Positions 45,929 to 53,856 of a stretch of DNA of 64,000 nt are shown piece after piece; positions within the stretch are counted from its first letter, which is position 1, and each line of letters begins with the position of its first letter. A model generated the notes under the pieces. It did no database searches, was not told where the DNA came from, and saw nothing but the letters and a program-made list of their open reading frames with translations. Position numbers and translations under genes: made by a program. This stretch comes from Wocania ichthyoenteri Th78 (lineage in GTDB: Bacteria; Bacteroidota; Bacteroidia; Flavobacteriales; Flavobacteriaceae), in NCBI RefSeq assembly GCF_000789235.1, contig NZ_KN525716.1, positions 1,943,169-2,007,168 on the forward strand. The letters are read 5' to 3'.

Positions 45929-46570
45929 TTAAGTATTGTTCGGTTTAGAAGTAATTTCTTCAGCATCATTAACCTTCATACTACGAACTTTATCACGCAT
46001 CATAGCTTTATAATAAGCAGCTCTACTTAGAGGCTCATACTCATCAACCTCACCCAAAAGCACAAGGTTATCATTTTTTCCTTTACGGTAACTGTATTGT
46101 GCTAAATTTCCTGTTCGTGTACAAACCGCGTGCACTTTAGTAACATATTCGGCAGTTGCCATTAAATTGGGCATGGGTCCAAAAGGGTTGCCTTTAAAAT
46201 CCATATCTAGTCCAGCTACAATTACGCGAACGCCTTTATTTGCTAAATCGTTACAAACACGTACAATTTCGTCATCAAAAAACTGAGCTTCATCAATACC
46301 AACCACATCGCAACCATCAGCTAAAATAGGAATGTTAGCGGCAGCAGGAACAGGCGTAGAGCGAATTTCGTTAGCATCATGAGATACTACCATATCCTCA
46401 TCATAACGCACATCAATGGCAGGTTTAAAAATCTCAACTTTTTGTCGCGCAAATTGCGCACGTTTGAGTCTTCGGATGAGTTCTTCGGTTTTTCCAGAAA
46501 ACATGGAGCCACAAATAACTTCAATCCAACCAAATTGTTCTTTATGATTTACTGTATTTTCAAGAAACAT
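45929..46570 (-). CDS. tdk: Thymidine kinase
   Basis: The 213-residue type II kinase salvages thymidine. The P-loop is [20 protein letters not shown] near 20, the catalytic Glu/Asp region [13 protein letters not shown] near 100, and the thymidine lasso region follows. Of the four zinc ligands of E. coli Tdk only the first cysteine remains (AVCTRTG); the others are Thr, Ser and Ala, so it should be a zinc-free variant. A TAAATTTG box on the minus strand lies at 46624-46631. Confidence 0.94.
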   Translation of the reverse strand: MFLENTVNHKEQFGWIEVICGSMFSGKTEELIRRLKRAQFARQKVEIFKPAIDVRYDEDMVVSHDANEIRSTPVPAAANIPILADGCDVVGIDEAQFFDDEIVRVCNDLANKGVRVIVAGLDMDFKGNPFGPMPNLMATAEYVTKVHAVCTRTGNLAQYSYRKGKNDNLVLLGEVDEYEPLSRAAYYKAMMRDKVRSMKVNDAEEITSKPNNT

Positions 46571-46623
46571 TTCGTAATTTTAACACTAAAACAAAGGAAT
46601 TTTTCGTTTGTATAAAGGTGGCG

Positions 46624-46631
46624 CAAATTTA
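46624..46631 (-). promoter_or_regulatory. -7 promoter box for tdk-alr
   Basis: TAAATTTG on the minus strand matches TAnnTTTG, 53 bases before the tdk ATG. Confidence 0.4.
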
Positions 46632-46677
46632 TTAAAAATCAAAAGCCTAAATAGCAATAATTTTAAAAATATAAATA

Positions 46678-47415
46678 ATGAAGAAGAAGTTAGAGTCGGA
46701 ACTCATTAGTATAGCACATAGAATTCTTAAATTAAAAGGAAAAGAAGACGTAATAAAAATGCATGCAGAAGCCTCTGCGCTTTACGAAAAACTATCGGTA
46801 CTTAAGTTTGCTCATGAAAATTTTGAAGATGATATTCCATCCATTGGAAACGATTCTTCTTTTTTCGGCATGTTAGACGTTGCTTTTAACAATAAAGTAA
46901 GTGATAATATAGAGATTGAAGACAAAGTATATATTAATCTTGATGATTATGAAAACGACGTTATTACAGAGCCGTTAATGGAAACCATTAAAGATATGGT
47001 CGCACAAATGCCACAAGAAACCTTGCAAGTCGATTCGGTTTTTGAAGAAGCCATTCCAAAACAAAAACAGCATAAAAACGATTTAGAAACCATTACTTCT
47101 GGGTTTGAAGAAATACCTGTTTTCGAGCCTATTTCAAAATCGCAAAACGGCAGTGAAAAAAAGTCACTAAACGATAAACTAAAAACTGGCGGATTCAACA
47201 TCGGGCTAAACGATAAAATAGCGTTTATCAAGCATTTGTTTAATGGCAAAAGTGAAGATTATGATCGTGTATTGTCGCAATTAAACACATCTGTGTCCTT
47301 TAACGATGCCAAACGATTTATAGAAGATATTGTAAAACCAGATTATAACGATTGGAAAGACAAAGAAGAGTTTGAAGAACGTTTCATTCAAATAATAGAA
47401 AGTAAGTTTCTTTAA
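46678..47415 (+). CDS. Conserved protein of unknown function
   Basis: The 245-residue cytoplasmic protein is not recognised. It has an N-terminal helical region (about 1-45: MKKKLESELISIAHRILKLK), a long acidic, probably disordered middle (about 60-155), and a helical C-terminal third (FNIGLNDKIAFIKHLFNGKS to the end) containing SQLNTSVSFNDAKRFIEDIV. It has no signal peptide or membrane segment. It is upstream of rsmI in the same direction, separated by the largest copy of the structured repeat. Its codon use looks native. Confidence 0.8.
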   Translation: MKKKLESELISIAHRILKLKGKEDVIKMHAEASALYEKLSVLKFAHENFEDDIPSIGNDSSFFGMLDVAFNNKVSDNIEIEDKVYINLDDYENDVITEPLMETIKDMVAQMPQETLQVDSVFEEAIPKQKQHKNDLETITSGFEEIPVFEPISKSQNGSEKKSLNDKLKTGGFNIGLNDKIAFIKHLFNGKSEDYDRVLSQLNTSVSFNDAKRFIEDIVKPDYNDWKDKEEFEERFIQIIESKFL

Positions 47416-47420
47416 AATTT

Positions 47421-47579
47421 GGGTGTTACCACGCTAAAAAAAGTGTGGTCGTGCTTTAGGTAGTCGCTTTTTTGTGTTGCATAGGTGCAGCAACACAAAA
47501 AGAGCTTCAACAATACCTTAAATGCTTTGCATTCACGATTTCATTACTTTAAAATAAAAACCAATGAGTAATCCCTAAC
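47421..47579 (+). repeat. Structured 3'-UTR repeat element, copy 3 (long variant, before rsmI)
   Basis: It begins 5 bases after a stop codon with GGGTGTTACCACGC, then a CCACGC/GTGTGG hairpin, a CGTGCTTTAGG box, a long TTTTTGTGTTGC/GCAACACAAAAA hairpin (47470-47503), a spacer with AATGCTTTGCATT, and ends ATCCCTAACA. Start, order and ending match copies 1 and 2 on the opposite strand, but it is about 160 bases instead of 90. Confidence 0.75.
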
Positions 47580-47599
47580 AAAGTAGTAACGATTATTAC

Positions 47600-48271
47600 A
47601 TGAGTAAACTTTATATAGTACCAACACCCATCGGAAATTTAAAAGATATTACTTTTCGAGCTATCGAGGTTTTAAAAGAAGTAGATTTAATTCTAGCAGA
47701 AGACACCCGTACTTCAGGAAAACTTCTAAAACATTACGAGATACCAACCCACATGCAATCGCATCACATGCATAATGAGCATAAAACGGTTGAAAACATT
47801 ATTCAAAAATTAAAAAGCGGAACCATGGTAGCGTTAATTAGCGATGCCGGAACGCCAGCTATTTCAGACCCTGGTTTTTTACTCACTCGTGCCTGTGTTG
47901 AAAATAATATAGAAGTAGATTGTTTGCCAGGAGCTACTGCATTTGTACCAGCTTTAGTAAATTCTGGTTTACCAAACGACAAGTTTGTGTTTGAAGGATT
48001 TTTGCCAGTAAAGAAAGGACGACAAACTCGACTACTACTTTTAGCCGAAGAAACTAGAACCATTATTTTTTACGAAAGCCCACATAAATTGGTAAAAACC
48101 TTAGGTCATTTTTGCGAGTATTTTGGAGAAGACAGAGAAGTATCGGTATCGCGAGAACTCACTAAACTTTACGAAGAAACTATTCGTGGAACAGCCAAAG
48201 AAGTTTTAGAATATTATACCAATAAACCACCAAAAGGCGAAATTGTTGTTGTGGTTGGTGGTAAAAAGTAG
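47600..48271 (+). CDS. rsmI: 16S rRNA 2'-O-ribose C1402 methyltransferase RsmI
   Basis: The 223-residue enzyme methylates the ribose of C1402 in the decoding centre. Motifs of the tetrapyrrole-methylase fold are clear: IVPTPIGNLKDITFRAIEVL, LAEDTRTSGKLLKHY, ALISDAGTPAISDPGFLL and CLPGATAFVPALVNSGLP. It lacks the C-terminal extension of E. coli RsmI (286 residues), which is normal for this phylum. It starts 20 bases after the structured repeat. Confidence 0.95.
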   Translation: MSKLYIVPTPIGNLKDITFRAIEVLKEVDLILAEDTRTSGKLLKHYEIPTHMQSHHMHNEHKTVENIIQKLKSGTMVALISDAGTPAISDPGFLLTRACVENNIEVDCLPGATAFVPALVNSGLPNDKFVFEGFLPVKKGRQTRLLLLAEETRTIIFYESPHKLVKTLGHFCEYFGEDREVSVSRELTKLYEETIRGTAKEVLEYYTNKPPKGEIVVVVGGKK

Positions 48272-48276
48272 AAACG

Positions 48277-48306
48277 TCGTCATTCTGAATTTTATTTCAG
48301 AATCAC
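48277..48306. repeat. Small palindromic repeat between rsmI and the UDG-like gene
   Basis: ATTCTGAA (48282-48289) and TTCAGAAT (48296-48303) form an 8-bp stem with a 6-base loop, flanked by CGTC and CACA. It fills the gap of 42 bases between the two genes. Confidence 0.6.
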
Positions 48307-48313
48307 ATTATTT

Positions 48314-48952
48314 ATGGATGAGAAACTGAAACGAGTTCAGTTTGACGGAAAAATTAGTTTTGATAATCATTTGGAAGACTTATTACACAATATTAGACAA
48401 TGTACCATTTGTAAAGAACATTTAATTTTAGGTCCACGACCAGTAGTTTCTGCACATCCAAATTCTAAAATCGTCATTATTGGGCAAGCACCAGGAACTA
48501 AAGTGCATGCTTCTGGTGTTCCGTGGGATGATGCTAGTGGCAAGCAATTGCGTAAATGGCTTAATGTAACTGATGAAGATTTTTATGATGAAGAGAAATT
48601 CGCCATAATCCCCATGGGATTTTGTTACCCAGGAAAAGGAAAAACAGGCGATTTACCACCACGACCAGAATGTGCACCGCAATGGCATAAACCACTTTTT
48701 GATGAACTTAAAAATGTAGAGTTGGTTATTTTAATTGGCATGTATGCTCAAAAATATTATTTACAAAAAGAAGCGAAGAAAACATTAACAGAAACGGTAG
48801 CTAATTTTCAAGAATACTTGCCTAAGCATTTGCCTTTGCCGCATCCATCACCACGAAATCGATTTTGGTTAACTAAGAATCCTTGGTTTTACAAGGAGGT
48901 TCTTCCAGTATTAAGTCAAAAAGTAAAAAGCATTTTAAAGCTCAATAAGTAA
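48314..48952 (+). CDS. Uracil-DNA glycosylase family protein
   Basis: The 212-residue protein carries the UDG-fold motif A as IGQAPGTKVHASGVPWDDAS near 53-72 and a C-terminal motif B, HPSPRNRFWL near 178. CTICKEHL near 31 supplies a cysteine pair of the sort that binds a cluster in family 4/5 enzymes, although the full four-cysteine set is not certain. It likely removes uracil or another damaged base from DNA. It follows rsmI on the same strand and starts just after a small palindrome. Confidence 0.85.
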   Translation: MDEKLKRVQFDGKISFDNHLEDLLHNIRQCTICKEHLILGPRPVVSAHPNSKIVIIGQAPGTKVHASGVPWDDASGKQLRKWLNVTDEDFYDEEKFAIIPMGFCYPGKGKTGDLPPRPECAPQWHKPLFDELKNVELVILIGMYAQKYYLQKEAKKTLTETVANFQEYLPKHLPLPHPSPRNRFWLTKNPWFYKEVLPVLSQKVKSILKLNK

Positions 48953-48983
48953 TCCACCTGTTCCAGAAAAGAACTCTATTAAA

Positions 48984-49145
48984 TTATAAAGCTTTAACTA
49001 ACTGAGTTAACTTATCATTGTGATAAATTATTAGGTAAGTTAATATGATGGTAATTAAAACAAAAGCTATTACTATGCAAATTATAGATTTATGGAAATA
49101 CTTTCCTTTAAATTTTGATAGTATGTTGATGTCAATATTAATCAT
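48984..49145 (-). CDS. Small single-span membrane protein (53 residues)
   Basis: A frame from ATG (49145) encodes MINIDINILSKFKGKYFHKS, then a hydrophobic stretch (IICIVIAFVLITIILTYLII) and a polar tail (YHNDKLTQLVKAL). The basic segment before the membrane span suggests an N-in orientation. It is below usual annotation cut-offs. It follows the 67-residue membrane protein on the same strand by 38 bases. No family is recognised. Confidence 0.5.
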   Translation of the reverse strand: MINIDINILSKFKGKYFHKSIICIVIAFVLITIILTYLIIYHNDKLTQLVKAL

Positions 49146-49183
49146 TAAGACTAAATAAGGTATTATTTATTAAAGAATTGTGC

Positions 49184-49387
49184 TTATAGTTTATTTTTAA
49201 AATTTTTGTGGTTTTTAAGTTTTGAATTTTTTTCATAATCACCTATTGCTTTAATTTTAGAATTATCCATTTTTTCAAAAAGCTTAATTCTTTTACGTTT
49301 TTCTTTTTCCTTTATTTTAATTGAAATTAGATACACAAACGGTGCTATTAAACTTGGAACTCCTAAATAATAATACCAATAATCCAT
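49184..49387 (-). CDS. Small membrane protein with basic cytoplasmic tail (67 residues)
   Basis: The product has one N-terminal membrane span (YYYLGVPSLIAPFVYLISIK) followed by a strongly basic tail rich in Lys, Arg and Glu (IKEKEKRKRIKLF and onward). It has no signal-cleavage site and no recognised domain. Together with the next 53-residue frame it forms a small two-gene set on the minus strand. It may be a holin- or toxin-like peptide, an accessory membrane subunit, or simply unknown. Confidence 0.5.
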   Translation of the reverse strand: MDYWYYYLGVPSLIAPFVYLISIKIKEKEKRKRIKLFEKMDNSKIKAIGDYEKNSKLKNHKNFKNKL

Positions 49388-49480
49388 AATCTGATAATTT
49401 TAAGCTAAAATAACTTTGTCTTTGAAAATTCTTTAAGACATGGTTTTTGTAGAAATTTCTTATAAAAACATATCAAAACA

Positions 49481-49510
49481 AAAAACCTCCCCATTTCTGG
49501 AAAGGTTTTA
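49481..49510 (-). terminator. Possible intrinsic terminator
   Basis: AAAAACCT and AGGTTTT pair around an inner CC/GG stem, with a T run on the minus strand. It lies 72 bases after the AhpD-like gene and before the small membrane genes. Confidence 0.6.
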
Positions 49511-49562
49511 AACAAAATCATTCGTGTATTAGTGGCTAAAAAAGGCAGATAAATATCAAAAG

Positions 49563-49582
49563 ATTCCTGCCTTCGCAGGAAT
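49563..49582. repeat. GC-rich hairpin repeat overlapping the AhpD-like stop
   Basis: ATTCCTGC and GCAGGAAT form a perfect 8-bp stem with a CTTC loop, touching the stop codon of the AhpD-like gene. Such hairpins are a common class of interspersed repeat, so it is likely one copy of a family. Confidence 0.6.
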
Positions 49583-50172
49583 TAAATATGCTTTCCTTTC
49601 TCCCAACCATGTTTTCCTAAATATTGATTACCGCTTTCAACAGCGCCACCTTCAATAGACGTTCCCATGCTATCATTCCATCTATTCAAATATCCAAAGA
49701 GTGAAATAACACCTAACATTTCAACAATTTCGCCTTCATCCCAATATTCGTATAAACGTTTCTTTATAGTTTCATCAACACCATTTGGCACTTGCGAAGC
49801 TGCTAAACTAAAATCTAAAGCAGCACGTTCCGCTTCACTAAATGCAGGATGTGTTCTGTATTCCCAAATATTATCCAGTTGTTCCTGTTCGGCTCCATAG
49901 CGCTCTGCAGCACGTATGGCATGTGCTTGACAATACCTACAACCAGTTGAATTACTACTTACCCAAGCAATCATACGTTTTAAAGCTGAAGTTACTCTGC
50001 CTTCATTTGCCATAACGGCTTTATTTAAATTAATAAAGGCTTTACTAATGGCTGGTCTGCGTTGCATAGTCAATACAGAATTTGGACAAAATCCTAAGGT
50101 TTCATTAAAGAATTCTGCAAGTTTTTTGGTCTCTAAATCGTGGTCTGCAGATAATGGTGTAACTAATGGCAT
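49582..50172 (-). CDS. Carboxymuconolactone decarboxylase/AhpD-family protein
   Basis: The 196-residue helical protein has the AhpD redox motif CRYCQAHAIRAAERYG near residue 78, with the C-x2-C pair and following histidine, preceded by MIAWVSSNSTG. It fits peroxidase-related enzymes of the AhpD fold that pass electrons to alkyl hydroperoxides; its partner is not known. It lies divergent from the epimerase gene (70-base gap). Its stop overlaps a small hairpin repeat. Confidence 0.85.
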   Translation of the reverse strand: MPLVTPLSADHDLETKKLAEFFNETLGFCPNSVLTMQRRPAISKAFINLNKAVMANEGRVTSALKRMIAWVSSNSTGCRYCQAHAIRAAERYGAEQEQLDNIWEYRTHPAFSEAERAALDFSLAASQVPNGVDETIKKRLYEYWDEGEIVEMLGVISLFGYLNRWNDSMGTSIEGGAVESGNQYLGKHGWEKGKHI

Positions 50173-50241
50173 AAATTTAATTTTTTGGTACCCTCAAAGA
50201 TATAATTTTATTAACTTTCCAATATATAATAAAATGTATTT

Positions 50242-51252
50242 ATGAACCTAATTTTAAGACCATTCGAGCTTAAATTAAAGCACACGTTTACAATTTCTAG
50301 AGAGTCGTATAACACACAACCTACATTAATTGTTGAACTTAAAGATGGTGATTTTTCTGGATATGGTGAGGCAACTTCAAATCCATATTATGGCACCACA
50401 GTACAAAAAATGACTGATGATATATTACGCATTAAGCATATAATAGAAGCGGATAGCGATAAAACACCTGAAGCATTTTGGAACGAAATATACCCGCATT
50501 TAAAGCATAACATGTTTGCTTTATGCGCTTTAGACTTGGCTTATAACGATTTGTACGCACGCAAAAAAGGACAAAAACTTTTTGAGCTTTGGAACTACAA
50601 TACCAAGAATAATCCTTTAACAGATTACACGATTGGGATAGATACTATTGATAAAATGGTAGCTAAAATGAAAGAATTGCCATGGCCCATTTACAAAATA
50701 AAATTAGGCACGAAAGAAGATATCGCTATAGTTGAAGCTTTACGACAACATACAGATGCTATTTTTAGAATTGATGCCAACTGCGGATGGACAGTTGATG
50801 AAACCATTAAAAATGCCATCGCTTTAAAAGCTTTAGGTGTCGAATTTTTAGAGCAACCTTTAAAAGCCGATGATTGGGATGCACATAAAGCCGTTTTTAA
50901 AAAATCTGTTTTACCCATTGTTGCCGACGAAAGCTGTCAAATTGAAGAAGATATTGATAAATGTCATAATCATTTTCATGGGGTTAATGTGAAGCTTGTA
51001 AAATGTGGCGGATTAACTTCGGCAAGAAGAATGCTTACTAAAGCTAGAACATTGGGTATGAAAACCATGGTAGGTTGTATGACGGAATCTTCGGTTGGCA
51101 TTTCTGCAATAGCACATTTATTACCACTTTTAGATTATGTAGATATGGATGGCGCATTATTATTATCTGAAGATATAGCTCAAGGTGTAATTATTAAAAA
51201 TGGTGTTGTTGAATATAGCCATTTAAACGGAGCGGGTGTTTCTTTAATTTAG
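50242..51252 (+). CDS. Dipeptide epimerase (enolase superfamily, L-Ala-D/L-Glu type)
   Basis: The 336-residue protein has the enolase-superfamily layout: capping domain about 1-110, then the barrel with the catalytic lysine in PIYKIKLGT near 153, metal ligands in RIDANCGW near 175, EQPLKADDW near 202 and VADESCQ near 228, the second lysine in NVKLVKCGG near 253, and a DMDG motif near 307 that marks dipeptide epimerases. It is likely to racemise the Glu of L-Ala-D-Glu from murein. The next gene starts 8 bases downstream. Confidence 0.88.
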   Translation: MNLILRPFELKLKHTFTISRESYNTQPTLIVELKDGDFSGYGEATSNPYYGTTVQKMTDDILRIKHIIEADSDKTPEAFWNEIYPHLKHNMFALCALDLAYNDLYARKKGQKLFELWNYNTKNNPLTDYTIGIDTIDKMVAKMKELPWPIYKIKLGTKEDIAIVEALRQHTDAIFRIDANCGWTVDETIKNAIALKALGVEFLEQPLKADDWDAHKAVFKKSVLPIVADESCQIEEDIDKCHNHFHGVNVKLVKCGGLTSARRMLTKARTLGMKTMVGCMTESSVGISAIAHLLPLLDYVDMDGALLLSEDIAQGVIIKNGVVEYSHLNGAGVSLI

Positions 51253-51259
51253 CGAATTA

Positions 51260-52285
51260 ATGATTGTTGAAAGCTTTCCAGACCGAACCGTATTAATAAA
51301 TAAAAAAGAGTATTTATATTTTGGAGGAACTGCATATTTAGGACTTCCTACTCATGCTGATTTTCAAAATACGCTAATAAAAAGCATTACAAAATGGGGT
51401 TCATTTTACGGAAGTTCAAGAAACTCCAATATAAAATTATCCATTTTTGATAAAGCAGAAAATCTATTTTCTAAACAAATAGGAACAGAAAAATCGCTTA
51501 CAACATCCTCTGGAACTTTAGCAGGGAAACTAGTTTTAGAGTATTTGTCTACAACAGAAAGCACATTTTATCACTACCCTAAAACGCACCCTGCTATTTT
51601 ACACAGTAAAAGTTTGCCGTTATTTGAAAACGGAACACTGCATAACAACCTTGTTAATGACACAAAAGAAAAAGTTGTGATTACAGTCGATGCTGTTTTA
51701 GCATTAGAGATTACACCAACAGTATTCAATTTTTTAAATGACATTTCATCTAAAAAACAGATTACGCTTTTAGTTGATGAATCTCATAGTTTGGGCATTT
51801 TAGGAAAACAAGGCGAAGGTGTTTTTAAGACCATTTTGAATAAAAACTTAAAAAGAAAGATAATGATAGCCTCTTTAGGAAAAGCCTTAGGACTTTCGGG
51901 AGGCGTTATTGCATCAGATGTAGATTTTATTGATGCTATAAAAAATGAAGCACTCTTTATCTCGTCATCATGTGCAAATGCAGCTTATTTAGAAAGTTAT
52001 GTCTTGTCGCAAGATATAATTAAAGTTCAGCAAGAAAAACTTGCAGCCAATTTGAATTTTTTGTTTGAAGATTTAGATTTGAATGATACATTTAAGTTTA
52101 ATAAAGGTTACCCAGTTATCTATTGTAACTCTAAAAATATTTATGATAGGTTAGTTGAAAAAGGTATTATCATAACAAATTTTAAATACCCTAATTATAA
52201 AGGTGGTATGAATAGAATTGTAATTACTGCAAACCACACCAAACAAGATTTAACAAAACTGAAAGAGGTATTAATGTCTTTGTAA
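51260..52285 (+). CDS. Alpha-oxoamine-synthase-like PLP enzyme (short form)
   Basis: The 341-residue protein resembles 8-amino-7-oxononanoate synthase/KBL enzymes: a glycine-rich SFYGSSRNSN, TSSGTLAGKL (PLP phosphate), LLVDESHSLGILGKQGEG (Asp and His over the ring) and ASLGKALGLSGGV with the PLP lysine. It is about 40-50 residues shorter than BioF because the N-terminal arm is missing. It is paired with the dipeptide epimerase rather than biotin genes, so a role in peptide or amino-acid catabolism is more likely than biotin synthesis; the substrate is unknown. Confidence 0.78.
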   Translation: MIVESFPDRTVLINKKEYLYFGGTAYLGLPTHADFQNTLIKSITKWGSFYGSSRNSNIKLSIFDKAENLFSKQIGTEKSLTTSSGTLAGKLVLEYLSTTESTFYHYPKTHPAILHSKSLPLFENGTLHNNLVNDTKEKVVITVDAVLALEITPTVFNFLNDISSKKQITLLVDESHSLGILGKQGEGVFKTILNKNLKRKIMIASLGKALGLSGGVIASDVDFIDAIKNEALFISSSCANAAYLESYVLSQDIIKVQQEKLAANLNFLFEDLDLNDTFKFNKGYPVIYCNSKNIYDRLVEKGIIITNFKYPNYKGGMNRIVITANHTKQDLTKLKEVLMSL

Positions 52286-52306
52286 AAGAAATATTTAAAA
52301 TCGAAT

Positions 52307-52342
52307 AAAAAAACCTCTCTTCGTTTTGGAAGAGAGGTTTTT
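52307..52342. terminator. Bidirectional intrinsic terminator
   Basis: AAAAACCTCTCT pairs perfectly with AGAGAGGTTTTT, with A- and T-runs on both sides. It serves the epimerase operon and the convergent susD gene. Confidence 0.9.
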
Positions 52343-52363
52343 AGTATTAAAACTAAGATAGTT

Positions 52364-53845
52364 TTATTGATCCCACCATACTGGAGCTATTGGCTCTTGC
52401 TGATTTGCCAATACGTTTGCTTCATTTCTGTTTAATTCAGTAGATGGATAATTAGCGCGTCTAAACCATTGACCAAAAAAGTCACCATCGCTTTCTTCTT
52501 CCTCTCTAATGGTTAATCCTGTAAATACATCATCTGAAAAATCATATCTTCTAAAATCTACAAATGTTTCAGGGTTTAAATAGTTATGTATGTATTTTTC
52601 TTTCATAATGTGGTGTAATGCTAAGCCACCTTCTCCAACGTCAACAGATGTATCAGCGATATAATCTGTTCCATCTACACCCCACATATCCATACTTGCA
52701 GCAATTCCATCCATATAAGCCATATACGTTGTTGTGTTTGTTCCTACACTAGTTGTTGTACCTCCATTTACTAAAAATGCCGCTTCAGCTTTAATAAACA
52801 TAGCTTCAGCGTAAGATATTAAGATTAAAGGCGAATCTATACTTGTGTAAAAACCATCAGTTTTAAATCGGGTATTTGCATCGTTTAAACCGCTAGGAGA
52901 TTTACCTGCTCCACCGCTAACAAACCCTCTATACTCAGTATCGCCATCTGGTATTTCTGCAATTTCAGTCAATCTAGGATCTATTGTAATAGCGCCATTA
53001 AATGGATAATAATCACCATTCATTGAGCTTACAATTTGACTTGCAATGTCTCTGCTTAAGTTACCTGTTTCTCGCGCTAAAATTTCTGCTGAATACCATG
53101 GGTTTATGTTTTTTTCGTCATAAAACATTTCGAAATTATCATCGTTAGATGTAAATCCATTAGCGATGGTCGTTAAAACATCATTGGCAGTTGTAACCCC
53201 TTTACCAATTAAGTGTAGTTGATAACGTGCCTTAATGGTATAGGCTGCTCTTAACCATGAATCTGAATCGCCTCCGTAAATTAAATCTGCAGATCCTAAA
53301 TTGAAACCAGAATTATCAGCACCACTCAAAGCTGCTATGGCACCATCTAATAGTTTAAAAATTTCGGTATAAATTTCCTCTTGTGTATCAAATGCTGGAA
53401 AATTAGAGTCTGGTCCTTGAGTCGCTTCAGAATATGGAATATTATCCCATGTATCTGTTGCTATGCCTAGGTTGATGGCAACTAAAATGTCTGAAATAGC
53501 ACCTATATGCGGCGCTTGGTTTTCAATAGCCTTTGCCTTTACAACCTTTAAATTTGGTAATATATAAAGGTATATTTGTGTCCATAGACCACTAGCAGAA
53601 GTTTGTCCTGCGGCTCCACCACCAGTAGAAACAAAATATTGTGTATAGTTTCCAAATGCTAATTCTGCCGAACGTTGTCCTTCCATTGTGCTATGTATCA
53701 CAGGAGCTATTAAGTCCTTCATCCCCAACTCTTCTAAAGCGGCAGTATTGGATGGTGTGTTCACATCAAAAAAATCATCACTACACCCTACGAGTGTAAT
53801 AACAAACAGTGCTAAAATTGTAGCTTTTATATTAAATTTTTTCAT
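52364..53845 (-). CDS. SusD-like outer-membrane lipoprotein
   Basis: The 493-residue protein has a lipobox (FVITLVGCSDDFFD, cysteine at 21) and the features of the SusD_2-type: NTAALEELGMKDLIAPVIH, a helical TPR-like core, and the late HHIMKEKYIHNYLNPETFVD block. Together with the SusC protein 11 bases upstream it forms the outer-membrane lid and channel for an oligosaccharide or peptide. No glycoside hydrolase or sulfatase is adjacent, so the substrate is not sugar-specific on context alone. Confidence 0.92.
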   Translation of the reverse strand: MKKFNIKATILALFVITLVGCSDDFFDVNTPSNTAALEELGMKDLIAPVIHSTMEGQRSAELAFGNYTQYFVSTGGGAAGQTSASGLWTQIYLYILPNLKVVKAKAIENQAPHIGAISDILVAINLGIATDTWDNIPYSEATQGPDSNFPAFDTQEEIYTEIFKLLDGAIAALSGADNSGFNLGSADLIYGGDSDSWLRAAYTIKARYQLHLIGKGVTTANDVLTTIANGFTSNDDNFEMFYDEKNINPWYSAEILARETGNLSRDIASQIVSSMNGDYYPFNGAITIDPRLTEIAEIPDGDTEYRGFVSGGAGKSPSGLNDANTRFKTDGFYTSIDSPLILISYAEAMFIKAEAAFLVNGGTTTSVGTNTTTYMAYMDGIAASMDMWGVDGTDYIADTSVDVGEGGLALHHIMKEKYIHNYLNPETFVDFRRYDFSDDVFTGLTIREEEESDGDFFGQWFRRANYPSTELNRNEANVLANQQEPIAPVWWDQ

Positions 53846-53856
53846 AATTTCTTTTT

